From Dorea_D hominis (lineage in GTDB: Bacteria > Bacillota > Clostridia > Lachnospirales > Lachnospiraceae): a DNA stretch of 64,000 nt. The position numbers were made by a program, and so were the translations under genes. Within the stretch, counting starts at the first letter, position 1. The number at the start of each line of letters is the position of its first letter. Location of the stretch: positions 1 through 64,000 of the forward strand of contig NZ_JACOOY010000004.1 of assembly GCF_014287705.1 (NCBI RefSeq), in the 5' to 3' direction. The notes beneath the pieces were generated by a model that was not told the DNA's origin, made no database searches, and saw only the letters and a program-made list of their open reading frames with translations. Positions 7,751-16,712 of this stretch are shown here, piece after piece.

Positions 7751-8851
7751 TTAGTTGCTTGAGCTGCTTGAATCACTGGAGCTCTTTGAATCGCTGGACT
7801 TCTTAGCAACCTGAACGCAGTTCTTTCCAAGCCATTCTTTTACCATATTCTTCAGTGCCGCATCTTTCAGATCCTGCTCTTCAAATGCTTTCTTGAGCGC
7901 ATCTACATTAGAGCTGTATCCATAACTCTTGGCAATTGCTTTCAGCTCTTTATTGTAGTCTTTCTTGCTCATCTTGATGTTCTCTTTGTCTGCGATCGCT
8001 TCTGTTACCATGTTCTGCTTCATCGTATCTTTAACAGCAGCTTTTACCTGTTTGTTGAATTCTTCTTCTGTCATACCCATCTGCTGCTCAAGGAACTTGC
8101 TATAATCCATGTTGTAAGCTTTTGCATACTGTTTGTACTGGCTGATCCATGCGTTTTCCATCTTCTTCTGTTCTTTCTCGTCATACTTCTTCACTTTTGT
8201 ATTAGACAGAACTTTCTCCCATGCGCCACTCTCAACAGATTCTGTATATGTATCCTGTGCTTCCTGCTCCAGTTTTTTCTTTACTTCTTTCTTATACTCT
8301 GCAACTGTCTTGGATTTACTTGAAACTTTCTTAACAAATGCATCGTTCAGTTCCGGTGTCTTGGACTCTATGATTGCTTTTACCTTAATTGTAAAACTTA
8401 CTTTCTTACCTGCAAGCTCTTCAGAATAGTTCTTTGGGAATTTTCCATTCCATACGAACTTGTCCCCAACTTTGTGTCCGATGATACTGTCTTCAAATCC
8501 CTCGATAAATGTGTTCGATCCGATCTTTAACTTCTGGTTATTTGCAGATCCGTTGTCGAATTTCTTGCCATTCATCTTACCAACGAAGTCGATTGTAACG
8601 GTGTCACCTTTCTTAACTGCACGATTCTTGATCGTCTTTGTCTTCGCATTAGACTCCCGAACAGAATCAATGAAACTTGTCACGTCCTTATCCGTTACAT
8701 CGTCAGCTTTGTCTACCTCATCAATTTCCACACCCTTGTATTGTGAAATCTTCAAGTTGTCATTCTCGATTCCTTTACTGCTCTGACATCCTGACAACAG
8801 AAGAGATGCCGTCATAATTCCTGTTAATAATACTGCTGCTTTCTTTTTCAT
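7751..8851 (-). CDS. FKBP-type peptidyl-prolyl isomerase lipoprotein (trigger-factor-like)
   Basis: A 366-aa extracellular foldase. It has a lipoprotein signal peptide with lipobox LLSGC, an FKBP domain at about residues 75-165 (GDTVTIDFVGKMNGKKFDNGSA, FIEGFEDSIIGHKVGDKF), and a long helical region resembling the C-terminal domain of trigger factor. It ends in a serine-rich low-complexity tail. Such proteins assist folding of secreted proteins at the membrane surface. GAGGTGAAC precedes the ATG. It is a single-gene unit with its own promoter and terminator. Confidence 0.9.
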   Translation of the reverse strand: MKKKAAVLLTGIMTASLLLSGCQSSKGIENDNLKISQYKGVEIDEVDKADDVTDKDVTSFIDSVRESNAKTKTIKNRAVKKGDTVTIDFVGKMNGKKFDNGSANNQKLKIGSNTFIEGFEDSIIGHKVGDKFVWNGKFPKNYSEELAGKKVSFTIKVKAIIESKTPELNDAFVKKVSSKSKTVAEYKKEVKKKLEQEAQDTYTESVESGAWEKVLSNTKVKKYDEKEQKKMENAWISQYKQYAKAYNMDYSKFLEQQMGMTEEEFNKQVKAAVKDTMKQNMVTEAIADKENIKMSKKDYNKELKAIAKSYGYSSNVDALKKAFEEQDLKDAALKNMVKEWLGKNCVQVAKKSSDSKSSSDSSSSSN

Positions 8852-8878
8852 AGTTCACCTCGAAAATATATTTACGCA

Positions 8879-8892
8879 TTCGCACATGCGAA
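8879..8892. promoter_or_regulatory. Palindrome between promoter and foldase gene (candidate operator)
   Basis: TTCGCACATGCGAA is a 6-bp perfect inverted repeat with a 2-bp centre, placed between the -10 box and the start of the lipoprotein gene. The cognate factor is not recognised. Confidence 0.4.
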
Positions 8893-8908
8893 CCCATAGC
8901 CTTATTAT

Positions 8909-8917
8909 GTTATACCA
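8909..8917 (-). promoter_or_regulatory. Extended -10 promoter of the foldase lipoprotein gene
   Basis: TGGTATAAC on the minus strand, about 60 bp upstream of the ATG. No good -35 is seen, as is usual for extended -10 promoters. Confidence 0.45.
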
Positions 8918-8994
8918 CATTCTCCCCCTTATGCCTACCCTTTTCACATTTATTTCACAGAACACGCTATGTTGGCGGGCATTATCCTGTCGAA

Positions 8995-10479
8995 TTAAAG
9001 CACCGGAGACAACAGCCTGCAGAACTGCTCTTTGAAGCGGATCAAAAGCGTTCTCTGCTCGTAAGATTTCTTTGTCACAAGAGAGCTTTTTGTCATATCA
9101 TTTTCAAATGCGTCTTCCAACTGTTTTGTTGTCCTTGCACTATAGATTACTGCATTTACTTCAAAATTCAGTGCAAAGCTACGGATATCCATATTGGCAG
9201 TTCCCATGCAGGTGACAAGGCCGTCGATACACAGGCATTTGCTGTGCAGGAATCCATTATCATAAGTAAAACATCGCACGCACGCCTCCACCATCTCACC
9301 GATGTAAGAATAAGTCGCCCAGTATACAAATGGGTGATCCGGCTTACACGGGATCATCACGCGCACGTCAATTCCGGATTTTGCTGCGATAATAAGCGCG
9401 TCCCGGATATCATCATCTGGTATGAAATACGGCGTCTGTATAAAAATATTTTTTCTTGCCATATGGATCAGGCGCAGATAATTGTTACGGATTTCCTGAC
9501 TATGTGAGTCCGGTCCGCTGGAAATGATCTGCACCGGATCACGCCCGTTCCGGATATAAGTCGGCAGTTCAAACAAATGATCCTCCAGAAAAATATTATC
9601 TCTCGCTGCATAATTCCAGTCCAGTGCAAAACGGACTGCAAGCGAAGTGACCGCCGCTCCTTCGATACAAATGTGGGTATCTCTCCAGTATCCGAATTTC
9701 TCATCTTTTCCCAGATACTCTCTTCCAATATTAAATCCGCCGACAAAGCCGATTCTTCCATCGATCACTGCAATCTTCCGGTGGTTTCGGTAATTCACAC
9801 GAAGCTGCAGTTTTCCTAATACTGCCGGAAAAAATTCTGCCACCTGAATGCCGGCTTTTTCCAGACGATCCCAATCGCTGTTCTTCATTCCACGACATCC
9901 CATACTGTCAAAAAGGACTCGGATCTCCACACCCTGTCTGGCTTTTCTTAAAAGTACTTCCTCAATTTCCTGCCAGAGTTCATCATTCCTGATGATATAA
10001 TACTGCAAATGAATATAATTTCTCGCATGATCCATCTCGGATAACAGTGCATCAAATTTCTCCCTTCCGTCTGTATACACACGGATATCGTTATTATCGG
10101 TAAGCACCGCCTCCCCTTCATTCAGATTATAGAGAATCAGGCTCTTAAAACGCTCCAGTTCCGGATCACGGAGTTTCAACTTCCGCCGATAGATCGATTC
10201 TTCCTGCCTTCGCACCGCATGTTTGATCTCGCCCTCAATTTCTTTCATCTTGAACATCCGGTCTTTATGGAAATTCTGCCCTAATACAAGGTAGAGAATA
10301 AATCCAAGTCCCGGCAGAAAATAAAGCAGCAGAAGCCATGCCCATACGGTCGTCGGATCCCGTCTTTGAAAGAAAATAATCAGAATTGAAAATACGAGAT
10401 TGATGATAAATAAATGATCCATCAGCCATAAATATGCTTCACTGATCATATGACCTGCCGCAATAAACATTCTAAACAC
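8995..10479 (-). CDS. cls: Cardiolipin synthase (phospholipase D superfamily)
   Basis: A 494-aa membrane enzyme that joins two phosphatidylglycerol molecules to cardiolipin. Two N-terminal transmembrane segments (about 20-40 and 45-66) precede two PLD domains with HKD motifs: H233-K235-D240 in NHRKIAVIDG and H412-K414-D419 in LHSKCLCIDG. Other family signatures include VGGFNIG and GTANMDIRSF. The length is standard for bacterial Cls. GGGGAGGTG lies upstream of the ATG. Confidence 0.95.
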   Translation of the reverse strand: MFRMFIAAGHMISEAYLWLMDHLFIINLVFSILIIFFQRRDPTTVWAWLLLLYFLPGLGFILYLVLGQNFHKDRMFKMKEIEGEIKHAVRRQEESIYRRKLKLRDPELERFKSLILYNLNEGEAVLTDNNDIRVYTDGREKFDALLSEMDHARNYIHLQYYIIRNDELWQEIEEVLLRKARQGVEIRVLFDSMGCRGMKNSDWDRLEKAGIQVAEFFPAVLGKLQLRVNYRNHRKIAVIDGRIGFVGGFNIGREYLGKDEKFGYWRDTHICIEGAAVTSLAVRFALDWNYAARDNIFLEDHLFELPTYIRNGRDPVQIISSGPDSHSQEIRNNYLRLIHMARKNIFIQTPYFIPDDDIRDALIIAAKSGIDVRVMIPCKPDHPFVYWATYSYIGEMVEACVRCFTYDNGFLHSKCLCIDGLVTCMGTANMDIRSFALNFEVNAVIYSARTTKQLEDAFENDMTKSSLVTKKSYEQRTLLIRFKEQFCRLLSPVL

Positions 10480-10520
10480 CTCCCCTGTTATGTAAGTTCC
10501 CTGCTAAAATCTCAAATCTC

Positions 10521-10549
10521 TTGCACTTGCGTCAAAAGAATGATACAAT
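10521..10549 (+). promoter_or_regulatory. Sigma-A promoter of the conserved membrane protein gene
   Basis: TTGCAC (10521-10526), 17-bp spacer, TACAAT (10544-10549) preceded by TG. This is among the best -35/-10 pairs in the window. Confidence 0.7.
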
Positions 10550-10584
10550 GTACTTCGTGAAAAACAGATTTTAGGAGGTTCGCT

Positions 10585-11025
10585 GTGAGTAAATTAACGA
10601 TTGTCTTATTAGTGATCTTAGTCGTTTTAATCATTGCATGCATTGCATTATATTTCCTCGGGAAAAGAGCTGAGAAGAAGCAGGCCGAACAGCAGGAACA
10701 GTTAGATGCTGTTAAGCAGACCGTATCCATGCTGGTTATTGATAAAGGTCGTATTCGTCTCAAAGATGCAGGTTTCCCGCCGATCGTACTGGAGAACACG
10801 CCGAAGTATCTTCGCCGTTCCAAAGTACCGGTTGTTAAAGCAAAGGTTGGACCGAAGGTAATGACTCTGATGTGCGATGCTCAGGTTTATCCTACAATCC
10901 CTGTTAAGAAAGAAGTAAAAGCCACAGTCAGTGGTATTTACATTACAGGTGTCAAAGGACTTCGTGGTCCGCTTGAAACACCGGAAAAGAAAAAGGGATT
11001 CTTCGCAAGACTGAGAAACAAGTAA
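10585..11025 (+). CDS. Conserved membrane-anchored protein of unknown function
   Basis: A 146-aa protein starting with GTG after a perfect AGGAGG site. It has one N-terminal transmembrane helix (about residues 4-26), a short charged coiled stretch (KRAEKKQAEQQEQLDAVKQ), a compact domain of about 90 residues rich in beta-forming residues, and a basic tail (KKKGFFARLRNK). The domain is not recognised. It has its own promoter and terminator, so it is a monocistronic unit next to cls. Confidence 0.8.
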   Translation: MSKLTIVLLVILVVLIIACIALYFLGKRAEKKQAEQQEQLDAVKQTVSMLVIDKGRIRLKDAGFPPIVLENTPKYLRRSKVPVVKAKVGPKVMTLMCDAQVYPTIPVKKEVKATVSGIYITGVKGLRGPLETPEKKKGFFARLRNK

Positions 11026-11042
11026 AATGAAAATGATTTTAT

Positions 11043-11076
11043 AAAAAGGACAGGCTTTTACCGACCTGTCCTTTTT
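11043..11076. terminator. Bidirectional terminator
   Basis: AAAAAGGACAGG (11043-11054) pairs with CCTGTCCTTTTT (11065-11076). It serves the rightward membrane protein gene and overlaps the stop codon of the leftward DUF1934 gene. Confidence 0.9.
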
Positions 11077-11515
11077 ATTTTGCTTTTACACACATCTTAA
11101 TCTCACTGTCGGCAACTTTATCGCCATTAATATCCAGCTCATAATTTATCCGGATATTGATCCGGTCGTCGGATTCTTCTACTTTCAGATCCTTTGTATA
11201 TATGCCAAGGAGAAGCTCACCATACGGCGTCTCATACGGCGTCATATGGATCTTGTCTTTTTCAAATACCATATGCGTGCCTGAAAGACCGCTCTTTAAT
11301 ATCTCAAGCTGATCTTCCCCGGATATCCGTATCTTGTTCTTAATACTTCCCGGCATACCTTCCACAACTTCTTCATATATAATGTAATGCTTATTATTCT
11401 TGAGATAATAAGCAGCCGGGGTGATGACTTCGATTGGCTCGTTGTCATCCTCCCGACCGGAAAATTCATCATAATGAAGACCGGAAATTGTTAATAATAC
11501 ATCCTTCGTCATCAT
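11075..11515 (-). CDS. DUF1934 family protein (YwiB-like beta-barrel)
   Basis: A 146-aa cytoplasmic protein recognised as DUF1934 from KDVLLTISGLHYDE at the start, the central YYLKNNKHYIIYEEVVEG, and the LLLGIYTKDLKVEE and INIRINYELDINGD strands. The family has a calycin-like barrel and no established function. It follows pfkA by 15 bp and is probably cotranscribed with it. The ribosome binding site is weak and either of two adjacent ATGs could start it. Confidence 0.85.
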   Translation of the reverse strand: MMTKDVLLTISGLHYDEFSGREDDNEPIEVITPAAYYLKNNKHYIIYEEVVEGMPGSIKNKIRISGEDQLEILKSGLSGTHMVFEKDKIHMTPYETPYGELLLGIYTKDLKVEESDDRINIRINYELDINGDKVADSEIKMCVKAK

Positions 11516-11530
11516 TCTTATCTCATTCTC

Positions 11531-12508
11531 TTACAGCGCAAGCTGTTTTGCAATGTCATACTGATACTGCGGGATACTCTTATGCATTCCAAGTGCTTCA
11601 TCAATATCGAAATCAATGTACTCACCATGTTTGTAACCAACGACACGGTTTGACTTTCCTTCCAGCAAAAGGTCTACTGCTTTTGAACCCATAATAGAAG
11701 CATACACTCTGTCTTTACATGTCGGGCTTCCACCACGCTGCATGTGTCCCAGAACAGTTGCTCTTGTTTCCATACCGGTTGCTTCTTCGATTCTCTTCGC
11801 CATATTGATAGAATCTCCGATACCTTCTGCATTGATGATGATATAATTCTTCTTACCACGTTTTCTGCTCTCCTGAATATCTTTGATGATTGCTGCTTCA
11901 TCAAAGTCATGCTCTTCCGGCATCAGGATCTTCTCAGCTCCGTTGGCAATACCGCACCAGAGTGCCAGATATCCGGCATCTCTTCCCATAACCTCGATAA
12001 TAGAACATCTCTCATGGGAAGTAGAAGTATCACGTACTTTATCAATTGCTTCCATTGCAGTATTAACTGCTGTATCAAATCCGATCGTATACTCGGTACA
12101 TGCGATATCCAGGTCGATTGTTCCTGGGAGTCCGATCGTATTGATTCCTAAGTTTGCAAGCTTCTGTGCTCCTGCAAAGGAACCGTCTCCACCGATTACA
12201 ACCAGTCCGTCAATTCCATATTTTTTGCAGATAGCTGCTGCTTTCTGCTGTCCTTCTTCTGTACGCATCTCTTTACAGCGTGCTGTCTGGAGAATTGTTC
12301 CTCCACGCTCGATAATGTCTGATACGTCTCTGGCTGACAGGTCAATAATTTCCTCGTTCATAAGACCCTGGTAACCTTTTCTGATTCCTCTGACTTTCAG
12401 GCCTTTACCCAATGCTGTTCTTACTACTGCACGGATTGCCGCATTCATTCCCGGTGCATCTCCACCACTGGTAAGAACACCAATCGTACGTATTGTTTTG
12501 TCTGCCAT
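11531..12508 (-). CDS. pfkA: ATP-dependent 6-phosphofructokinase
   Basis: A 325-aa glycolytic enzyme making fructose-1,6-bisphosphate. Signatures: GVLTSGGDAPGMNAAIR at the N-terminus, GGDGS (the glycine typical of ATP-dependent rather than PPi-dependent forms), the catalytic PGTIDLDI segment, and EVMGRDAGYLAL. The ATG at 12508 is preferred because GGAGGG is 6 nt upstream; the ATG two codons earlier touches that site. It lies downstream of dnaE, a common clostridial arrangement. Confidence 0.97.
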   Translation of the reverse strand: MADKTIRTIGVLTSGGDAPGMNAAIRAVVRTALGKGLKVRGIRKGYQGLMNEEIIDLSARDVSDIIERGGTILQTARCKEMRTEEGQQKAAAICKKYGIDGLVVIGGDGSFAGAQKLANLGINTIGLPGTIDLDIACTEYTIGFDTAVNTAMEAIDKVRDTSTSHERCSIIEVMGRDAGYLALWCGIANGAEKILMPEEHDFDEAAIIKDIQESRKRGKKNYIIINAEGIGDSINMAKRIEEATGMETRATVLGHMQRGGSPTCKDRVYASIMGSKAVDLLLEGKSNRVVGYKHGEYIDFDIDEALGMHKSIPQYQYDIAKQLAL

Positions 12509-12582
12509 GATCATCCCTCCATCATTTATCCTTACTTATTTTAATATAATTTATCCATCCGTGCACCATTTTACATGAATTA

Positions 12583-15500
12583 TCAAATGTTTTCAATGTT
12601 TTTTTCGATTACTTTCACGCAAGAGTCGCCAAGATAGTTCATAAGCCTGCTTAATAAGCCAGTTTCAACCTGTACATTCCGGTTCCTTCCAAGCCGTTTT
12701 ACAACACGTTCTTTCTTGCAGTAAATGACAACTTCGTCTCTTCCGTCAGAGTTTCCAATCAGGTCATAGAGCATCTGTTCCTGTGCAAGAAATGTATCTT
12801 TGTCTGCATATTGGAGCCACAGTTCTTTGCGTGTCTGGGAAAATGGAACTACCGATTCGCAGATCAGTTTGCTCGGTGCGTCATCTTCTTCCGATACGCG
12901 TCCGCGGATAAATACTTTATTTTCTTCCTGCAGATATTCTTTGTATTTTTCATAATCTCTCGGAAATACGACTACTTCCACTGTTCCGAGCAGATCTTCC
13001 AGTGTCAGGATCGCCATCGTTTTATTGGTCTTCGTATACTTAATGGCAAGCGTCGCGATAATTCCTCCGATGATCTCTTTTGCGCCATCATGCACTTTCG
13101 CTGCACCGGTTTCTTTATCAAGCTGGAAGTCCAACGTCGTTTTGGAAATACTCTTTCTCCATTTTTCTTCGTATTCTTCCATCGGATGTCCAGTCAGATA
13201 GACGCCCAGCACTTCTTTTTCAAATGCAAGCCTTGTCTCTTTTTCATATTCTCCGACCTTCGGCAATGGAATATCAAATTCTGCTTTCTGGTCATCGTCC
13301 ACCATATCAAACAGCGAAAGCTGTCCTGCCATGGAATATTTGCGCTCCTGGTTCACCTGATCCACAATCTGCACATAAATGATCATGAACTGTTTTCTCG
13401 TGCCTCCAAGCCCGTCAAATGCACCGGATTTGATAAAACTTTCGATCGTACGTTTATTCACTTCTTTTCCGGAAAGGCGCTCGATAAAATCTTTCAGTGT
13501 CTTAAATTTTCCGCGTTCATTCCGCTCTCTTACGATTGATTCAATGACCGGACGACCGATACTCTTAATCGCCGCAAGGCCATAACGGATTTTTCCGTCC
13601 TGTACCGAAAAGTTACCGACACCTTCATTGATATCCGGTGGCAGGATCTCGATTCCCATTTGACGACAGCTATAAATATATTCTGCAACCTTCGGCGGAT
13701 TATCGATCATAGACGTCATAAGCGCCGCCATAAACTCTACCGGATAATAATATTTTAACCAGGCTGTCTGATAAGATACAACTGCGTAAGCCGCCGCATG
13801 TGACTTGTTAAATGCATATTTGGCGAAATCAATCATCTCATCATAGATCTTATTTGCCGTCTTCTCGTCAATTCCATTTGCGATACAGCCCGGCACACCG
13901 CCTTCTTCGTCTCCGTAGACAAATGCCTGCCGTTCTTTCTGCATCACGTCCCCCTTTTTCTTGGACATGGCACGGCGCAGAAGATCGCTTCGTCCCAGTG
14001 TAAATCCGGCAAGATCACGTACGATCTGCATAACCTGTTCCTGATATACGATACAACCGTAAGTCGGCGCAAGGATCGGCTCCAGCTGCGGGCAGTCGTA
14101 AGTGATCGACTCTGGATGGTTCTTTCCCTTAATATACTGTGGAATGAAGTCCATCGGTCCCGGACGGTACAGCGAGATACCGGCGATAATGTCTTCCAGA
14201 TTCTGTGGTTTCAGTTCCTTCATGAACCCTTTCATACCGCCACTTTCCAACTGGAATATACCATCTGTCTCGCCGCTTCCGACGTAATCCAGTACTTTTT
14301 TATCGTTATAATCAATCGCATTGATGTCAATCTCTTTACCGGAACTCTTTTCTGCCAGGCGCACTGCATCCTGAATAACAGTCAGCGTCCGGAGACCGAG
14401 GAAATCCATTTTCAGAAGTCCCAGCTCTTCCAGCGTTGTCATTGTAAACTGTGTGACAACCGAACCATCCGAACCTACCGAAAGCGGAACGTATTCTTCT
14501 ACTGCTTTCTGACTGATCACGACACCGGCTGCATGCATGGATGTATGTCTCGGAAGTCCTTCCAGACGCATGGACATATCGATCAGCTCTTTTACCTGCG
14601 GATCGTTATCGTAAGCTTTTTTGAAATCCGGACTGGACTGTAATGCTTTCCCCAGTGTAATATTCAGTTCTTTCGGGATCATTTTGGCGATTCCATCTAC
14701 AAATGCATACGGAAGGTCCATAACACGCCCTACATCGCGGATAACGCCGCGCGCCGCCATTGTACCGAACGTTACGATCTGCACCACCCGGTCAGTTCCA
14801 TATTTCCGCACAACATAATCAATGACTTCCTGTCTTCGTTCAAAGCAAAAGTCCACGTCAATATCCGGCATAGATACACGTTCCGGATTCAGGAAACGCT
14901 CAAACAGGAGCTGATACCGGAGCGGATCAATACTTGTAATACCTAGACAGTAGGATACAATACTTCCGGCTGCCGAACCTCGTCCCGGTCCGACACTGAT
15001 GCCGTGGTCTCTTGCATATTTGATAAAATCCCATACAATCAAGAAATAATCTACATACCCCATACGTTTAATAACGCTAAGCTCGTATTCCAGACGTTCA
15101 CGGATCTTCGGATCATCTCCCGGATACCGTCTTTCCAGTCCTTCATAACATAATTTATTCAGATACTCCCAGGAAGTAAAACCATCCGGCACATCATATT
15201 TCGGCAGCTTCTTCTCACCAAATACAATCTCCACATTGCAGCGGTCCGCAATCTTCTGTGTATTATCGATTGCTTCCTGTGCATATGGAAATAATTTTCG
15301 CATCTCTTCTTCGGACTTAATGTAATACTGCCCGCCTTCATAACGCATACGGTCTTCATCTGCCAACTTCTTGCCAGTCTGGATACAGAGCAGGATGTCA
15401 TGTGGCTTCACATCGTCTGCGTAAGTATAGTGGATATCATTCGTTGCCACCAGTTCAATTCCTGTCTCCTGCGACATACGAAGCAGCGACTGGTTTACCA

Positions 15501-16056
15501 GTTTCTGCTCCTCCATTCCGTGATCCTGCAGTTCCAGAAAGAAATTTCCTTCTCCGAAAATATCTTTGTACCGGCACGCTGCAGCCTTTGCCTCACCATA
15601 CATTCCCCGGAGAATATTCTTCTGCACTTCTCCTGCAAGGCAAGCACTCAAAGCAATGATTCCCTCATGGTATTGCTCCAATAGTTCCATATCGACACGC
15701 GGTTTATAATAGTAGCCTTCTGTAAATCCTCTGGATACAATCTTCATTAAGTTGTAATAACCGGTCTCATTTTCTGCCAGAAGTACGAGATGATAATATC
15801 TGTCATCATTATTGCCAACTGCCTCTTTATCAAAACGGGAGCCGGGCGCAACATACACTTCACATCCAAGGATTGGCTTGATCCCTGCTGCCTTTGCCGC
15901 ACGATAAAAATCGATCACGCCAAACATAACTCCATGATCCGTGATCGCCACACTGTTCATTCCCAGTTCTTTCACTCTGGAAACACATTCTTTGATTTTA
16001 TTGGAACCATCCAGCAGACTGAACTCCGTATGGACATGCAGATGCGCAAAACTCAT
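12583..16056 (-). CDS. dnaE: DNA polymerase III subunit alpha (DnaE)
   Basis: An 1157-aa replicative polymerase subunit. An N-terminal PHP domain starts HLHVHTEFSLLDG; the catalytic aspartates are in PDIDVDF near residues 397-403; helix-hairpin-helix and OB-fold regions follow in the last third (a polymerase-type OB segment around KTMAILTLEDLLGTVEVVVFP). The length fits DnaE1-type proteins. The ATG has AAGGAG about 12 nt upstream. The leader between its promoter and start contains one of the dispersed GATACC...GGTATC elements. Confidence 0.97.
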   Translation of the reverse strand: MSFAHLHVHTEFSLLDGSNKIKECVSRVKELGMNSVAITDHGVMFGVIDFYRAAKAAGIKPILGCEVYVAPGSRFDKEAVGNNDDRYYHLVLLAENETGYYNLMKIVSRGFTEGYYYKPRVDMELLEQYHEGIIALSACLAGEVQKNILRGMYGEAKAAACRYKDIFGEGNFFLELQDHGMEEQKLVNQSLLRMSQETGIELVATNDIHYTYADDVKPHDILLCIQTGKKLADEDRMRYEGGQYYIKSEEEMRKLFPYAQEAIDNTQKIADRCNVEIVFGEKKLPKYDVPDGFTSWEYLNKLCYEGLERRYPGDDPKIRERLEYELSVIKRMGYVDYFLIVWDFIKYARDHGISVGPGRGSAAGSIVSYCLGITSIDPLRYQLLFERFLNPERVSMPDIDVDFCFERRQEVIDYVVRKYGTDRVVQIVTFGTMAARGVIRDVGRVMDLPYAFVDGIAKMIPKELNITLGKALQSSPDFKKAYDNDPQVKELIDMSMRLEGLPRHTSMHAAGVVISQKAVEEYVPLSVGSDGSVVTQFTMTTLEELGLLKMDFLGLRTLTVIQDAVRLAEKSSGKEIDINAIDYNDKKVLDYVGSGETDGIFQLESGGMKGFMKELKPQNLEDIIAGISLYRPGPMDFIPQYIKGKNHPESITYDCPQLEPILAPTYGCIVYQEQVMQIVRDLAGFTLGRSDLLRRAMSKKKGDVMQKERQAFVYGDEEGGVPGCIANGIDEKTANKIYDEMIDFAKYAFNKSHAAAYAVVSYQTAWLKYYYPVEFMAALMTSMIDNPPKVAEYIYSCRQMGIEILPPDINEGVGNFSVQDGKIRYGLAAIKSIGRPVIESIVRERNERGKFKTLKDFIERLSGKEVNKRTIESFIKSGAFDGLGGTRKQFMIIYVQIVDQVNQERKYSMAGQLSLFDMVDDDQKAEFDIPLPKVGEYEKETRLAFEKEVLGVYLTGHPMEEYEEKWRKSISKTTLDFQLDKETGAAKVHDGAKEIIGGIIATLAIKYTKTNKTMAILTLEDLLGTVEVVVFPRDYEKYKEYLQEENKVFIRGRVSEEDDAPSKLICESVVPFSQTRKELWLQYADKDTFLAQEQMLYDLIGNSDGRDEVVIYCKKERVVKRLGRNRNVQVETGLLSRLMNYLGDSCVKVIEKNIENI

Positions 16057-16119
16057 AATCTATTCCGACTCCTTTTTATTTTATAATTTATGTATTCTTA
16101 TATTTCTTCATTTTGTTAA

Positions 16120-16194
16120 GATACCATACGAATTGTTCCATAAAACCACTCATGTGCCTGCACATAGTGGTTTCAGGCTTTTGCCCCTGGTATC
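16120..16194. repeat. Dispersed palindromic element, copy A (75 bp)
   Basis: Bounded by GATACC (16120) and GGTATC (ending 16194). Inside, AAACCACTCATGTGC folds with GCACATAGTGGTTT, followed by CAGGCTTTTGCCCCTG. It shares its left end (GATACC..ACG.ATTGTTCC), the central CACTCATG-GCACAT hairpin and the right end with copy B. It lies in the dnaE leader, just downstream of the proposed -10 box. Confidence 0.7.
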
Positions 16195-16200
16195 TCGAAT

Positions 16201-16209
16201 ATTATACCA
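16201..16209 (-). promoter_or_regulatory. Candidate extended -10 promoter of dnaE
   Basis: TGGTATAAT on the minus strand directly upstream of repeat copy A; transcription from it would place the whole repeat in the dnaE 5' leader. Confidence 0.45.
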
Positions 16210-16324
16210 CATTTCCACCCATGATAGCGTTTTTTGTTATCCCGAACTAAATTTTTCATAATCATAATCTGCATAACATTAGTGCACGTTGTAACGTCAG
16301 CTTTCTCTGAAGCCTATACACGCA

Positions 16325-16359
16325 AGAAGGCAGATAGCATATCCTGCCATCTGCCTTCT
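16325..16359 (-). terminator. Hairpin downstream of the 77-aa gene
   Basis: AGAAGGCAGAT (16325-16335) pairs perfectly with ATCTGCCTTCT (16349-16359). The T-run is weak, so termination may be partial. The remaining ~180 bp up to dnaE hold repeat A and its promoter only. Confidence 0.55.
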
Positions 16360-16385
16360 CATATCTCTTTGCGACCTGATTCTAA

Positions 16386-16619
16386 TTAGTTGTTCATCAT
16401 GAATTTGATCAGTCTGTCTGTATCTTCCGGCTCATAAGCGATGATCTCAAGCTCCGGGATCTCTCCGCCTGAGAAGATGTTTGCCATAGAAACATACTGA
16501 GATAATTTAGATTTCAGGTTCAGTCTGTCTCCTTCTCCTGTTACTAATTCAACTCTTCCTGAACAATCGTCAACTGTCTTAAAAAATGCGTCGATGTCTT
16601 TGATATTCTGTACTTTCAT
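16386..16619 (-). CDS. Small conserved hypothetical protein (77 aa)
   Basis: A 77-aa soluble acidic protein with a strong GGAAGGAG site upstream of the ATG. It starts MKVQNIKDIDAFFKTVDDC and contains a beta-rich centre and a C-terminal helix (DTDRLIKFMM). No domain is recognised with certainty. It is a separate small gene between cvfB and dnaE. Confidence 0.75.
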   Translation of the reverse strand: MKVQNIKDIDAFFKTVDDCSGRVELVTGEGDRLNLKSKLSQYVSMANIFSGGEIPELEIIAYEPEDTDRLIKFMMNN

Positions 16620-16712
16620 TCTATTGCTCTCCTTCCATTATTCACGCTTGATAAGCTCTTTTCTTTTTCTCACGCTACTAATTATACCTTATTTTTTTAG
16701 GATTTCAAGAAC

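Noticed and set aside
8879..8892. LexA/SOS box upstream of the foldase gene
   Set aside because: TTCGCACATGCGAA lacks the GAAC/GTTC half-sites of Firmicute LexA boxes; it is kept only as an unassigned palindrome.
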